64,000 bases of DNA from Rhodococcoides corynebacterioides NBRC 14404 (GTDB lineage: Bacteria > Actinomycetota > Actinomycetes > Mycobacteriales > Mycobacteriaceae): assembly GCF_001894765.1 (NCBI RefSeq), contig NZ_BCWV01000005.1:62001-126000 (forward strand), written 5' to 3'. Position numbers and translations under genes: made by a program. Below are positions 45,947 through 55,341 of the stretch, in pieces. The stretch's first letter is position 1. Every line of letters starts with the position of its first letter. The notes under the pieces were generated by a model, which saw nothing but the letters and a program-made list of their open reading frames with translations, had not been told where the DNA came from and ran no database searches.

Positions 45947-48394
45947 GTGGACCGAGCAGCCGGGAACGCGACCGAGCACCCGTTCGCGACCCACGACGAT
46001 GCACGCCTGCGCGCCGCGCAGGCGCGGGTCACGCGCGCCGTCGACGAACTCGGGGTGACGTTCGGGGGCGGGGACTCGGCCCCCGTGGGTCGGTGGGAGC
46101 TCGACACCGTCCCCCTGGTCCTGGACGCCGACGAGTGGACTCGGCTCGACGCGGGCGTCACCCAGCGGTCGCGACTGCTCGACGCGGTGCTGACGGACCT
46201 CTACGGCGAGCGCACCGTGCTCCGGCGCGGTCTCGTGCCACCGGAGGTGGTGTTCCGGCATCGCGGGTATCTCCGCGCCGCCCACGGCGTGACCGTGCCC
46301 GGACCCCATCGGCTGTTCTTCCACGCCGTCGACCTGGTCCGGGACGCCGAAGGTGACGTCCGAGTCCTGTCCGATCGCACGCAGGCGCCGTCGGGGGCGG
46401 GATATGCGCTGGCCGATCGGTCGATCCTCGCGCGCGCGGTGCCGGGCGAGTTCCGCGCGGTGAACCCGCGGCCCGTGGGCACCTACGTCGGCGCCGTCCG
46501 CGTCGCGTTGGTGGAGGCGGCGCCACCGGCGGCAGAGGATCCGACCGTGGTGGTGCTGAGTCCGGGGGCCGGCTCCGAGACGGCCTTCGATCAGGCCCAC
46601 CTCGCGTCGGTCCTGGGGTTCCCGCTGGTGGAGTCCGCGGACCTGGTGGTGCAGGACGGCGCGGTCTGGATGCGGTCGCTCGGGCGACTGCGTCGTGTCC
46701 ACGTGGTGGTGCGGCGCGTGGACGACGATCACGTCGATCCGCTCGATCTGCGGCCGGAGTCCCGACTGGGCGTGGTGGGACTGCTGGACGTGGCGCGCCG
46801 CGGCGCGGTCACCGTGGTGAACACCGTCGGCAGCGGCGTGCTCGAGAACCCCGCCCTGGCGGCGGCGGTGCCCGATCTCATGCGCGCGCTGCTGGGGGAG
46901 GAGCCGCTGCTGCCGAACGTCCCGACGTACTGGGCGGGAACGGACGCGATGCGATCCCATCTGCACGCTCGGGTGTCGAGCCTGGTCTTCCACGAGGCGA
47001 CCACGGGAGCGACGGTGGTCGGCGCCCGCCTCACCGCCGCCGAGTCCGCGGACCTGCTCGCACGCGTCGACGCCGACCCGACGGCATGGTCGGCCCGGGA
47101 GATTCCGGATCTCGCGGCCTCCCCGGTCGGACCGGCCGGACACCGTCGCCCGGGCGTCGGCCTCGACGCGCGTCCGGTGGGACTGCGAGTGTTCGACGTC
47201 GCCACCCGCGCCGGCTACGTCACCATGACCGGCGGTCTCGGCCAGGTCCTCGTCACCGACCCGCTGACCGAGCCGATGACCAGTACCGCCGCCCGGGACG
47301 TCTGGGTGTCGCCCGGTCGCCGCGACTTCGACACCGCGACGCCGGTGCGTCGGGACGACGCCGCCCGCAGCGTGCGCCGTCGGCAGACCGCCGACCCGGT
47401 GTCCAGCCCCCGCGTGCTGAACGATCTGTTCTGGATGGGGCGCTACGCCGAGCGGGCCGAGAGCATCGGCCGGATGCTCGTCGCCGGCAACGGGTGCGTG
47501 CGGGAGTACGGCGTCGACTCGCCCGCGACCGGCGTGGTCCTCACGGCCGTGACGAGGGTGTCGGGCACCGACCCCGGGTTCTCGGCGGCGCACACCCGGG
47601 CCGAGGTCATCGCCGAGTTCCGATCGTTGACGGTGGACCCGCGCCGCCTCGGGTCGGCGGCGCAGTCGGTGGCCGCTCTGGCGCGCTGCGCGCGAGCGGT
47701 GCGGGACCAGCTCGGTCAGGACACGTGGGCGGTGCTGTATCGAGTCGATCAGGTGTTGGCCGAGGCCGCCGCCGCCTCCGTCGCCGACGAGGCCGCGCTC
47801 TGGGCGACCCAGAGTCGCGTCGTCGGTTCGATGCTGGCCGTGGCGGGACTGACCGCCGAGTCGATGGTCCGCGACCCGGGCTGGCACCTCATGGACCTGG
47901 GGCGACGGATCGAGCGCGCTGCCGGGATCACCGCGCTGGCCGCCGCGGCGATCGAAGGGGACCACCCGCCCGACGTCACCGAGATCGTCCTGTCCGCGGT
48001 GCTGTCCGCCGCGGACTCCTCGGTGACCTACCGGCGTCGGTACCGGGGCGCTCCGACGCTGGGCGCGGTGATCGATCTGGTGCTCGCGGACCCGATCAAC
48101 CCGCGGTCCATCGTGTTCCAGATCGACCGCATCGCCGCCGATCTCGCCGCTCTGCCGGGGGCGGAGGTGACGTCCCGTCCGGTGCGGGCGCTCGACGTCC
48201 TCCGGACCACCGTGCGCCGCCTCGAACCGGGCGACGTCGACACCGAGAGCGGTCGAGCGGACCTGCGCGTGGTGCTGGACACCGTGCTCGACGATCTGGG
48301 CCGGCTGGCCGCCGCCGTCGTCGAGACACATCTCTCCGGCCCGGGCGGCACCCAGCCGTTGTCGGGCCACGGTGCCGGACGGGTGCTGTCGTGA
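45947..48394 (+). CDS. Circularly permuted ATP-grasp/alpha-E fusion protein
   Basis: An 815-residue fusion. Residues ~1-480 are a circularly permuted ATP-grasp domain (DUF404/407 type): LTDLYGERTVLRRGLVPPEV, VDLVRDAEGDVRVLSDRTQ, APSGAGYALADRSILAR, VVLSPGAGSETAFDQAHLA and VVNTVGSGVLENPALAA. Residues ~490-800 are the all-helical alpha-E domain (DUF403), opening SSPRVLNDLFWMGRYAERAE. In many bacteria these are two genes. Such sets with a transglutaminase were predicted from comparative genomics to form amide bonds on small peptides; no product is known. The GTG at 45947 is preceded by a weak ribosome-binding site. It overlaps the transglutaminase gene by 4 bp. Confidence 0.9.
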   Translation: MDRAAGNATEHPFATHDDARLRAAQARVTRAVDELGVTFGGGDSAPVGRWELDTVPLVLDADEWTRLDAGVTQRSRLLDAVLTDLYGERTVLRRGLVPPEVVFRHRGYLRAAHGVTVPGPHRLFFHAVDLVRDAEGDVRVLSDRTQAPSGAGYALADRSILARAVPGEFRAVNPRPVGTYVGAVRVALVEAAPPAAEDPTVVVLSPGAGSETAFDQAHLASVLGFPLVESADLVVQDGAVWMRSLGRLRRVHVVVRRVDDDHVDPLDLRPESRLGVVGLLDVARRGAVTVVNTVGSGVLENPALAAAVPDLMRALLGEEPLLPNVPTYWAGTDAMRSHLHARVSSLVFHEATTGATVVGARLTAAESADLLARVDADPTAWSAREIPDLAASPVGPAGHRRPGVGLDARPVGLRVFDVATRAGYVTMTGGLGQVLVTDPLTEPMTSTAARDVWVSPGRRDFDTATPVRRDDAARSVRRRQTADPVSSPRVLNDLFWMGRYAERAESIGRMLVAGNGCVREYGVDSPATGVVLTAVTRVSGTDPGFSAAHTRAEVIAEFRSLTVDPRRLGSAAQSVAALARCARAVRDQLGQDTWAVLYRVDQVLAEAAAASVADEAALWATQSRVVGSMLAVAGLTAESMVRDPGWHLMDLGRRIERAAGITALAAAAIEGDHPPDVTEIVLSAVLSAADSSVTYRRRYRGAPTLGAVIDLVLADPINPRSIVFQIDRIAADLAALPGAEVTSRPVRALDVLRTTVRRLEPGDVDTESGRADLRVVLDTVLDDLGRLAAAVVETHLSGPGGTQPLSGHGAGRVLS

Positions 48395-49311
48395 CCGCGA
48401 CGGCGCCGTCGCACCCCGACGTGCGGTGGTACGCGATCACCCACATCACGGACTACCACTACTCGGCCCCGGTCACGTCGTCGTACGGGCGGGGGCACCT
48501 GTTCCCGCGCACCACCGAGACGCAGCGGTGTCTCGACGCCACGGTGACCGTGTCGCCGACGCCGACGGACGCGTCGTCGGGGGTGGACGTCCAGGGCAAC
48601 GAGACCGTCTTCTTCCACGTGACGACGCCCCACGAGCACCTGCGGGTCACGGCGCGGTCGCTGGTCGCGGTGATCGCACCGGACGCGGCGCTGCGCACCA
48701 CCGGCGCCGCCGCGGCGGCGTGGGAACGATCGCGGCCGGGCGGTCGACCCGACGCCGCACTGGACGTCGAGTTCGCGCTGGACCTGCATCCGCCCGAGAT
48801 CACCGCCGAGGTGCGGGAGTACGCCGCCGTGTCGTTCCGGCCGGGGCGTCCGTTCGCGGAGGCGGTGTTCGACCTCCAGCACCGCATCCACGAGGACTTC
48901 ACGTACCGGTCGGGATCGACCACGACGACCACCACCGTCGCGCACGTCATGGCCACCCGGACCGGCGTGTGCCAGGACTTCGCGCGAGTGGCGGCGGCGT
49001 GCCTGCGCTCGCAGGGGCTCGCCGCGCGCTACGTCTCGGGCTACCTCTCGACGAGCCCGCCCCCCGGCAAGGAGCGGATGGTCGGTGTCGACGCCAGCCA
49101 CGCCTGGGTGTCGGTGCGATCGGCGGACGGGCGCTGGTTCGACGTCGACCCGACCAACGACCTGTGGTGCGACGATCGCTACGTCACCGTCGCCCGCGGC
49201 CGCGACTACGACGACGTTCCGCCGCTGCGCGGGATCATCTACACCGAGTCCGCTCGCAGCCGGATCGACGTCTCCGTGGACGTCGCCCCGGTGACACCCC
49301 CCGTGCGATAG
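48391..49311 (+). CDS. Transglutaminase-like cysteine protease
   Basis: A 306-residue protein. The bacterial transglutaminase N-terminal beta domain (ITHITDYHYSAPVTSSYGRGHLFPR) covers ~1-90. The catalytic core has Cys in MATRTGVCQDFARVAAACLR, His in GVDASHAWVSV and Asp in WFDVDPTND, a complete triad. In these gene sets it is thought to cleave or transfer the peptide bond made by the ATP-grasp partner. No signal peptide is present, so it acts in the cytoplasm. The GTG start overlaps the CP-ATP-grasp/alpha-E stop (GTGA), so the two proteins are made together in equal amounts. A hairpin at 49375-49397 may end the operon. Confidence 0.93.
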   Translation: MTATAPSHPDVRWYAITHITDYHYSAPVTSSYGRGHLFPRTTETQRCLDATVTVSPTPTDASSGVDVQGNETVFFHVTTPHEHLRVTARSLVAVIAPDAALRTTGAAAAAWERSRPGGRPDAALDVEFALDLHPPEITAEVREYAAVSFRPGRPFAEAVFDLQHRIHEDFTYRSGSTTTTTTVAHVMATRTGVCQDFARVAAACLRSQGLAARYVSGYLSTSPPPGKERMVGVDASHAWVSVRSADGRWFDVDPTNDLWCDDRYVTVARGRDYDDVPPLRGIIYTESARSRIDVSVDVAPVTPPVR

Positions 49312-49374
49312 GGTCGAGGAAACAGCACGAACGGGTTGTTTTCACGCGCCCGTTTCGGGGAACGCCCGAGTGTT

Positions 49375-49397
49375 CGAGCGCGGTCCGACCGCGCTCG
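49375..49397 (+). terminator. 11-bp-arm hairpin after the transglutaminase gene
   Basis: CGAGCGCGGTC and its exact complement are separated by one base. It lies 63 bp after the transglutaminase stop. It lacks a T-tract, so it may be a terminator or a palindromic binding site before the APH-like gene. Confidence 0.5.
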
Positions 49398-49485
49398 TCG
49401 AGAACGGCGGCAGTCGCCGCACCAGACGACGGAAACGAGGAATGGCCCGGTGGGTTCCCCGAGGGACCGACCGGTCGACACACCG

Positions 49486-50649
49486 ATGACGGCAATGCTG
49501 GCAGACCCGATCACCGAGGCCGTCGCCGCGGCGACGGCGCTTCTCACCCGCCGCACCGGAGCCCCGGTCACCCTGGCCGACCCCGTGGATCTCGGGGGCA
49601 GTGGCCGCACGGTCGTCCTGCGGGTGCGCGTCGCGGAGAATCCGTTCCTGCTGCCGCGCACGCTCGTGATCAAGCAGGTGCGCGAGAGCGCCCACGAGTC
49701 TCCCGCCCGCACCGGGCTCGGTGCCGGGGACGATTCGGCGTTCGTGCGCGAGGCTGCGTCGTACCAGTTCGCCACCGCGCTGGCCACCGATTCCCGCCCG
49801 GGCCCGTCCCTCATCGCGTACGACCTGACCGAGCGGCTTCTCGTGCTCAGCGATCTCGGCGACAGCGCGCCGTTCACCACGCTGCTCGGCCAACCGGACC
49901 CGGCCGCGGTCACCAACTCGCTGATGGCCCTCGCGCAGGCCCTGGGCCGGATGCACGCGGCCACGGTCGGTCGCGAGGAGGACTTCGGTGCCCTGCTCGC
50001 CCGTGCCGGCGTCACGCAGACCGGGGCAGGTCTGGGCGATCAGGTCAGCGCGGCGGAGACCGCCGTGCCGGCCCTCCTGGCCGACCTCGGAGTGGACGTT
50101 CCCCCGGCGGTGACCGACGCGGTCGGCCGCGCGGGCCGTCTGTTCGGTAGCGGAGGGCTGCGGGCCTTCTCGCCGTCGGACCTGTGCCCGGACAACATCA
50201 TCGTCAACGACGAGGGCGTGCGGTTCCTGGACTACGAGTGGGGCGGTTTCCGGGACGCCACCCTGGACATCGCCTACACGGTGATGTCGTACCCCGGGTG
50301 TCTCTGTCGGCTCGAGCTGTCGCCGGAGCGCGCCGAAGCGATGGTGGAGGCCTGGCGTGCCGAGGTGGTCGGGATGTGGCCGCACCTCGCGGACGATGCC
50401 GTGCTGCACGCGAAACTGCTCGACGCCCAACTGATCTGGGCGTGGCTCACCACCTTCTGGTTCGTCCCGGACGACGACGCGCGCAACGCCGCCCTGCGCC
50501 GACACAACCTGTCCGTGCCGCGATCGGTCGCGCTGACCACGCGCTGGACCATCCTGGCCGACTACGCGCGGTCGGTGGGTCACGTCGACCTGGCCGACTT
50601 CGCCGACGACGTTCGAGACGCCCTGGGATCGCGGTGGGCGACGTCCTGA
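49486..50649 (+). CDS. Aminoglycoside-phosphotransferase-fold protein
   Basis: A 387-residue protein of the APH/choline-kinase fold. An ATP-binding N-lobe ([25 protein letters not shown] with the Lys) is followed by [11 protein letters not shown] and the catalytic loop [17 protein letters not shown], where the usual His-Gly-Asp is Pro-Ser-Asp but the catalytic Asp and Asn remain, and the metal-binding block [14 protein letters not shown]. It probably phosphorylates a metabolite, not necessarily a drug. The start is uncertain: a GTG at 49450 (VGSPRDRPVD) is better placed for GAGGA at 49436-49440 than the ATG at 49486. It overlaps rarA by 16 bp. Confidence 0.78.
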   Translation: MTAMLADPITEAVAAATALLTRRTGAPVTLADPVDLGGSGRTVVLRVRVAENPFLLPRTLVIKQVRESAHESPARTGLGAGDDSAFVREAASYQFATALATDSRPGPSLIAYDLTERLLVLSDLGDSAPFTTLLGQPDPAAVTNSLMALAQALGRMHAATVGREEDFGALLARAGVTQTGAGLGDQVSAAETAVPALLADLGVDVPPAVTDAVGRAGRLFGSGGLRAFSPSDLCPDNIIVNDEGVRFLDYEWGGFRDATLDIAYTVMSYPGCLCRLELSPERAEAMVEAWRAEVVGMWPHLADDAVLHAKLLDAQLIWAWLTTFWFVPDDDARNAALRRHNLSVPRSVALTTRWTILADYARSVGHVDLADFADDVRDALGSRWATS

Positions 50650-52040
50650 GCCCGGACGGTGCCCCGGACGACGGAGGGTTGTTCGAGCCCGCCGGCGTGT
50701 CGAGCGACGACGGGCCACCGACGGTGATCTCGGCACCGGCCGCCGGCCAGGGCGGCCCGTTGCCCGTCCGGATGCGCCCGGCCACCCTCGACGAGGTCGT
50801 CGGTCAACAGCACCTCCTCACACCGGGGGCACCGCTGCGTCGTCTCGTCGAGGGGTCCGGTGCGGCCTCGGTGCTGCTGTACGGCCCACCGGGCACCGGC
50901 AAGACGACGCTCGCCTCGCTGATCTCCGGGGCCACCGGCCGCCGGTTCGAGGCGTTGTCGGCGCTCTCGGCGGGTGTCAAGGACGTTCGCGCGGTCATCG
51001 ACCTCGCACGTCGACGGGCGGCGCACGGTGAGCAGACGGTGCTCTTCATCGACGAGGTCCATCGGTTCTCCAAGACGCAGCAGGACGCTCTGCTGGCCGC
51101 GGTGGAGAACCGCATCGTCCTGCTGGTCGCCGCGACCACCGAGAATCCGTCGTTCTCCGTCGTCTCCCCGTTGTTGTCCCGGTCGCTGGTGCTCCAGTTG
51201 CGTCCCCTCACCGACGACGACGTTCGGGTCGTGCTCACCCGCTCCGTCACCGACCCGCGCGGTCTGAACGGCACCGTCACCGTCGACGACGACGCGCTCG
51301 ATCACCTGGTGCGTCTCGCCGGTGGCGACGCCCGCCGCGCCCTGACGGCGCTCGAGGCCGCGGCGGACACCGCCGTCGGCCTCGCGGCGCAGGACCCTCC
51401 GGTGGTCGACCTGACGGCCGTCGAGACCAGCGTCGACCGGGCCGCCGTCCGCTACGACCGCGACGGCGACCAGCACTACGACGTCGTCAGCGCGTTCATC
51501 AAGTCCATCCGCGGGTCCGACGTCGACGCGGCGCTGCACTATCTGGCGCGCATGATCACCGCCGGTGAGGACCCGCGATTCATCGCCCGGCGGTTGGTGG
51601 TGCACGCGAGCGAGGACGTCGGGATGGCCGATCCGACCGCGCTTCTGTCGGCCACCGCCGCCGCCCAATCCGTCGCGTTGATCGGCATGCCCGAGGCGCG
51701 GCTCGCCCTCGCGCAGGCGACGATTCATCTGGCGACCGCACCGAAATCCGGTGCGGTCACGGCGGCGTTGGGGGCGGCGATGGCCGACGTCGCGGCAGGC
51801 AAGGCCGGTCCGGTGCCGCCGCATCTGCGCGACGGGCACTACGCGGGCGCGGCGGCCCTGGGGAACGCGCAGGGGTACGCCTTTCCCCACGACGACCCCG
51901 ACGGCGTCCTGGCGCAGCAGTACCCGCCGGACGAGTTGGTCGGCGTCGATTACTACCGGCCGACGACCCACGGTGCGGAGCGCGATCTGGCGACACGAGT
52001 GGGCAAACTCCGGCGGATCGTGCGGCGGTCGTCGCGATAG
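50634..52040 (+). CDS. rarA: Replication-associated recombination protein A (RarA/MgsA)
   Basis: A 468-residue AAA+ ATPase of the clamp-loader-like RarA/WRNIP1 family. The N-terminal ~40 residues are variable; [22 protein letters not shown] begins the ATPase. Walker A is [14 protein letters not shown], Walker B is [19 protein letters not shown], sensor 1 is [12 protein letters not shown], and the C-terminal tetramerisation domain contains [20 protein letters not shown] and [12 protein letters not shown]. It acts at stalled replication forks. The GTG start gives a 16-bp overlap with the APH-like gene. It is followed by alaS, as in mycobacteria (Rv2559c region). Confidence 0.95.
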   Translation: MGDVLSPDGAPDDGGLFEPAGVSSDDGPPTVISAPAAGQGGPLPVRMRPATLDEVVGQQHLLTPGAPLRRLVEGSGAASVLLYGPPGTGKTTLASLISGATGRRFEALSALSAGVKDVRAVIDLARRRAAHGEQTVLFIDEVHRFSKTQQDALLAAVENRIVLLVAATTENPSFSVVSPLLSRSLVLQLRPLTDDDVRVVLTRSVTDPRGLNGTVTVDDDALDHLVRLAGGDARRALTALEAAADTAVGLAAQDPPVVDLTAVETSVDRAAVRYDRDGDQHYDVVSAFIKSIRGSDVDAALHYLARMITAGEDPRFIARRLVVHASEDVGMADPTALLSATAAAQSVALIGMPEARLALAQATIHLATAPKSGAVTAALGAAMADVAAGKAGPVPPHLRDGHYAGAAALGNAQGYAFPHDDPDGVLAQQYPPDELVGVDYYRPTTHGAERDLATRVGKLRRIVRRSSR

Positions 52041-52050
52041 GGTGACCGTC

Positions 52051-54717
52051 GTGCAGACCCACGAGATCCGTCGCCGCTTCCTGGACCATTTCGAGAACTT
52101 GGGCCACACCCCGGTGCCCAGTGCCTCGCTGGTTCTCGACGATCCGAATCTGCTCTTCATCAACGCCGGCATGGTGCAGTTCGTGCCGTACTTCCTGGGT
52201 CAGCGCACCCCGCCGTTCGATCGCGCCGTCAGTGTCCAGAAGTGCGTGCGTACCGGCGACATCGAGAACGTCGGTGTCACCACCCGGCACAACACGTTCT
52301 TCCAGATGGCCGGCAACTTCTCCTTCGGCGACTACTTCAAGCGCGAGGTCATCGGGTTCGCCTGGACGCTGCTGACCTCCTCCGTGGAGGACGGCGGATA
52401 CGGCTTCGACCCCGAGCGCATCTGGGCCACCGCGTATCTCGACGACGACGAGGCCATCCGGATCTGGAAGGACGTCGCCGGTCTGCCCGACGAGCGCATC
52501 CAGCGCCGCGGGATGGCGGACAACTACTGGTCGATGGGCATCCCCGGCCCCTGCGGACCCTGTTCGGAGATCTACTACGACCGCGGACCCGAGTACGGCC
52601 GCGACGGCGGTCCGGAAGCGGACGAGGATCGCTACATCGAGATCTGGAACCTCGTGTTCATGCAGAACGAGCGCGGCCAGGGGACCGGCAAGGACGACTT
52701 CGAGATCCTGGGACCCCTGCCGCGCAAGAACATCGACACCGGCATGGGTGTCGAGCGCGTCGCGTTCCTGCTCCAGGAGGTCGACAACGTCTACGAGACG
52801 GACCTCGTGCGCCCGGTGATCACGGAGGCGGAGCGGCTCTCCGGCCGCACCTACGGCGAGAATCACGAGGCGGACGTGCGCTTCCGCGTCATCGCCGACC
52901 ATGCGCGGACCGCTGTCATGCTGATCGCCGACGGCGTCACCCCGGGCAACGACGGGCGGGGCTACGTCCTGCGACGGCTGCTGCGCCGCATCGTGCGCAG
53001 CGCCCGCCTGCTCGGCGCGACCGATCCGTCGATGTCGCGGTTCGTCACCGTCGTGCGCGACACGATGGCCGAGTCCTACCCGGAACTGGTCGAGGACTTC
53101 GCGCGCATCGAGTCCGTCGCCGTGGGGGAGGAGAGGGCGTTTCTCACCACCCTGACCTCCGGTTCCAAGCTGTTCGAGACCACCGCCCAGTCGGTCACCG
53201 CCGCCGGCGGGACGCGCATCGGTGGCTCCGAGGCGTTCGTGTTGCACGACACCTACGGGTTCCCCATCGACCTCACCCTGGAGATGGCCGCCGAGGCGGG
53301 TCTCGAGGTCGACGAGGACGGCTTCCGCACCCTCATGGCGGAGCAGCGCAGTCGCGCCAAGGCGGACGCACAGGCACGCAAGCACGCGCACACCGACCTG
53401 TCGGTGTACAAGGAGTTCGTCGATCGCGGGCCCACCGAATTCACCGGTTTCGACGAGCTCGACACCGAGGCCTCCGTGCTCGCCCTCATCTCCGGTGGCG
53501 TTCGCGTCCCCACCGCGGCCGCGGGGGAGGACGTCGACGTGATCCTCGACCGCACGCCGCTCTACGCGGAGGCCGGCGGCCAGCTCGCGGACATCGGCAC
53601 GATCACCGGACCGGGCCTCCGTGTCACCGTGCGGGACGTGCAGAAGATCGCCAAGACCGTGTGGGTGCACAAGGTCACCGTCGACGAGGGGCAGCTGACC
53701 GAGGGTGACACCGTCACCGCGCACACCGATCCCCAGTGGCGCCGCGGTGCCACTCAGGGCCACTCCGGCACCCACCTCGTGGGTGGCGCGCTCCGGCAGA
53801 TCCTCGGTCCGAACGCGGTGCAGGCCGGATCGCTGAACAAGCCCGGCTACCTGCGCTTCGACTTCACCTACCAGGGCGGGCTGAGCGAGTCCCAGCGCGA
53901 GGACATCGAGGCGGTCACCAACGACGCCGTCGGGTCCGACTATCCGGTCAACACGTTCACGACCGGTCTCGACGAGGCCAAGGAGATGGGCGCGCAGGCA
54001 CTGTTCGGCGAGAACTACGGCGACGAGGTCCGCGTCGTGGAGATCGGCGGACCGTTCTCCCTCGAACTGTGCGGCGGCACCCACGTGCAGCACTCGTCGC
54101 AGATCGGCCCGGTCACCATCCTCGGCGAATCCTCGGTCGGCTCGGGGGTACGCCGCGTCGAGGCGTTCGTCGGACTGGACTCGTACCGGTACCTCGCGAA
54201 GGAGCGTGCGCTGCTCGCCGGTCTCGCCACATCGCTGAAGGTGCCCACCGACGAGGTGCCCGCGCGAGTGGAGAACCTCGTCGAGCGTCTGCGCGTCGCC
54301 GAGAAGGAACTCGAGGCCACGCGTGCTGCCGCGGTGCTGTCCTCCGCCGGATCGTATGTCGATGCAGCGCGGACGGTCGGAACGGTGCGGGTGGTCGCTG
54401 CCCCCGCGCCGACGGGTGTCGCCGCGGGTGACCTGCGCACACTCGCGTTGGACATCCGTGGCCGCTTCGGATCCGAGCCGGCCGTGGTCGCGCTCTTCGG
54501 CGACGTCGACGGCAAGGTGCCGTTCGTCGTCGCCACCACCTCCGGTGCGCGCGATCTCGGGATCGCCGCCGGTGAGCTGGTCTCGTCGTTCGGCCCGGCC
54601 ATCGGTGGACGCGGCGGCGGGAAGGCCGACGCCGCCCAGGGGTCCGGCACCGACGCCGCCGGCATCCCCGCGGCGATCGACGCGGTCACCGCACGTATCG
54701 GCGAGATCGCGTCCTGA
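52051..54717 (+). CDS. alaS: Alanine--tRNA ligase
   Basis: An 888-residue AlaRS. The class II core begins [14 protein letters not shown] and carries FNAGM-like [15 protein letters not shown] and [20 protein letters not shown]. The editing domain has the zinc motif HSGTH (in [15 protein letters not shown]) and [14 protein letters not shown]. The C-terminal C-Ala domain includes [20 protein letters not shown] 52051 equals the start of the mycobacterial protein; a GTG 9 bp upstream is possible. It follows rarA by 10 bp and ruvX begins 2 bp after its stop. Confidence 0.97.
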   Translation: MQTHEIRRRFLDHFENLGHTPVPSASLVLDDPNLLFINAGMVQFVPYFLGQRTPPFDRAVSVQKCVRTGDIENVGVTTRHNTFFQMAGNFSFGDYFKREVIGFAWTLLTSSVEDGGYGFDPERIWATAYLDDDEAIRIWKDVAGLPDERIQRRGMADNYWSMGIPGPCGPCSEIYYDRGPEYGRDGGPEADEDRYIEIWNLVFMQNERGQGTGKDDFEILGPLPRKNIDTGMGVERVAFLLQEVDNVYETDLVRPVITEAERLSGRTYGENHEADVRFRVIADHARTAVMLIADGVTPGNDGRGYVLRRLLRRIVRSARLLGATDPSMSRFVTVVRDTMAESYPELVEDFARIESVAVGEERAFLTTLTSGSKLFETTAQSVTAAGGTRIGGSEAFVLHDTYGFPIDLTLEMAAEAGLEVDEDGFRTLMAEQRSRAKADAQARKHAHTDLSVYKEFVDRGPTEFTGFDELDTEASVLALISGGVRVPTAAAGEDVDVILDRTPLYAEAGGQLADIGTITGPGLRVTVRDVQKIAKTVWVHKVTVDEGQLTEGDTVTAHTDPQWRRGATQGHSGTHLVGGALRQILGPNAVQAGSLNKPGYLRFDFTYQGGLSESQREDIEAVTNDAVGSDYPVNTFTTGLDEAKEMGAQALFGENYGDEVRVVEIGGPFSLELCGGTHVQHSSQIGPVTILGESSVGSGVRRVEAFVGLDSYRYLAKERALLAGLATSLKVPTDEVPARVENLVERLRVAEKELEATRAAAVLSSAGSYVDAARTVGTVRVVAAPAPTGVAAGDLRTLALDIRGRFGSEPAVVALFGDVDGKVPFVVATTSGARDLGIAAGELVSSFGPAIGGRGGGKADAAQGSGTDAAGIPAAIDAVTARIGEIAS

Positions 54718-54719
54718 CC

Positions 54720-55289
54720 GTGCCGCTCCGCGACGTCGTGCCGGACCGGCCCGGGGCCGACGATCCGGGACGGGGGCGTCGTCTCGGGATCGACGTGGGC
54801 AGCGTCCGCATCGGCGTTGCGTCCTCCGATCCCGACGGCGTCCTCGCGACGCCGGTGGAGACCGTGGCGCGTGCTCCGAAGACTCATCCCGACGCGTCCG
54901 ACGTGCGACGCATCGTCGCGCTCGCCAACGAGTACGAGGCGGTGGAGATCGTCGTCGGGCTTCCGCGCACCCTGCGTGGGGAGCGCGGGAAGGCCGCCGA
55001 CATCGCTGTCCGGTTCGCCCGAGTTCTCGGACGCGCCCTTCCCGGCACGCCGGTTCGCCTCGCGGACGAACGCTTGACTACGGTGAGTGCGGCGCGCGGA
55101 CTTCGTGACAGCGGAATCCGGGCCCGGAATCAACGGTCGGTGATCGACCAGGCCGCAGCCGTGGCGATTCTGCAGGGGTGGCTCGACGAACGTCGGCGGC
55201 TCGAGCGCGACGACACGACCGTGCTGGACGAGACGGAGGGGGCACCGATGCCCGACAACGGTGACGACGGCGCGGGAGCCACGCAGTGA
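54720..55289 (+). CDS. ruvX: Putative pre-16S rRNA nuclease RuvX/YqgF
   Basis: A 189-residue RNase-H-fold protein. The core has [21 protein letters not shown] (first Asp), [15 protein letters not shown] and [17 protein letters not shown], then [17 protein letters not shown] with the last Asp. The family processes the 5' end of 16S rRNA or resolves junctions. It has ~20 extra residues at both ends. The C-terminal DGAGATQ is encoded by the first copy of the 26-bp repeat that continues beyond its stop. The GTG start is 2 bp after the alaS stop. Confidence 0.93.
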   Translation: MPLRDVVPDRPGADDPGRGRRLGIDVGSVRIGVASSDPDGVLATPVETVARAPKTHPDASDVRRIVALANEYEAVEIVVGLPRTLRGERGKAADIAVRFARVLGRALPGTPVRLADERLTTVSAARGLRDSGIRARNQRSVIDQAAAVAILQGWLDERRRLERDDTTVLDETEGAPMPDNGDDGAGATQ

Positions 55290-55337
55290 ACGACGGCGCA
55301 GGAGCCACGCAGTGAACGACGGCGCAGGAGCCACGCA
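55261..55337 (+). repeat. 26-bp x 3 tandem repeat spanning the ruvX-mltG junction
   Basis: Copies at 55261-55285 (25 bp, one base missing), 55286-55311 and 55312-55337. Each unit holds a GTGA, an AGGAG-type ribosome-binding site and ACGCA. The first copy encodes the ruvX C-terminus, and the base after the last copy is the mltG GTG. Confidence 0.93.
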
Positions 55338-55341
55338 GTGA
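55286..55341 (+). other. Two tiny coupled reading frames between ruvX and mltG
   Basis: Because the repeat unit is 26 bp and each contains GTGA, two identical 9-codon frames (VNDGAGATQ then stop) run at 55286-55315 and 55312-55341. Each start overlaps the previous stop and has its own GGGAG or AGGAG 7 bp upstream. The last stop overlaps the mltG GTG. They could be translated by reinitiation and affect mltG output, but the peptides themselves probably have no role. Confidence 0.5.
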
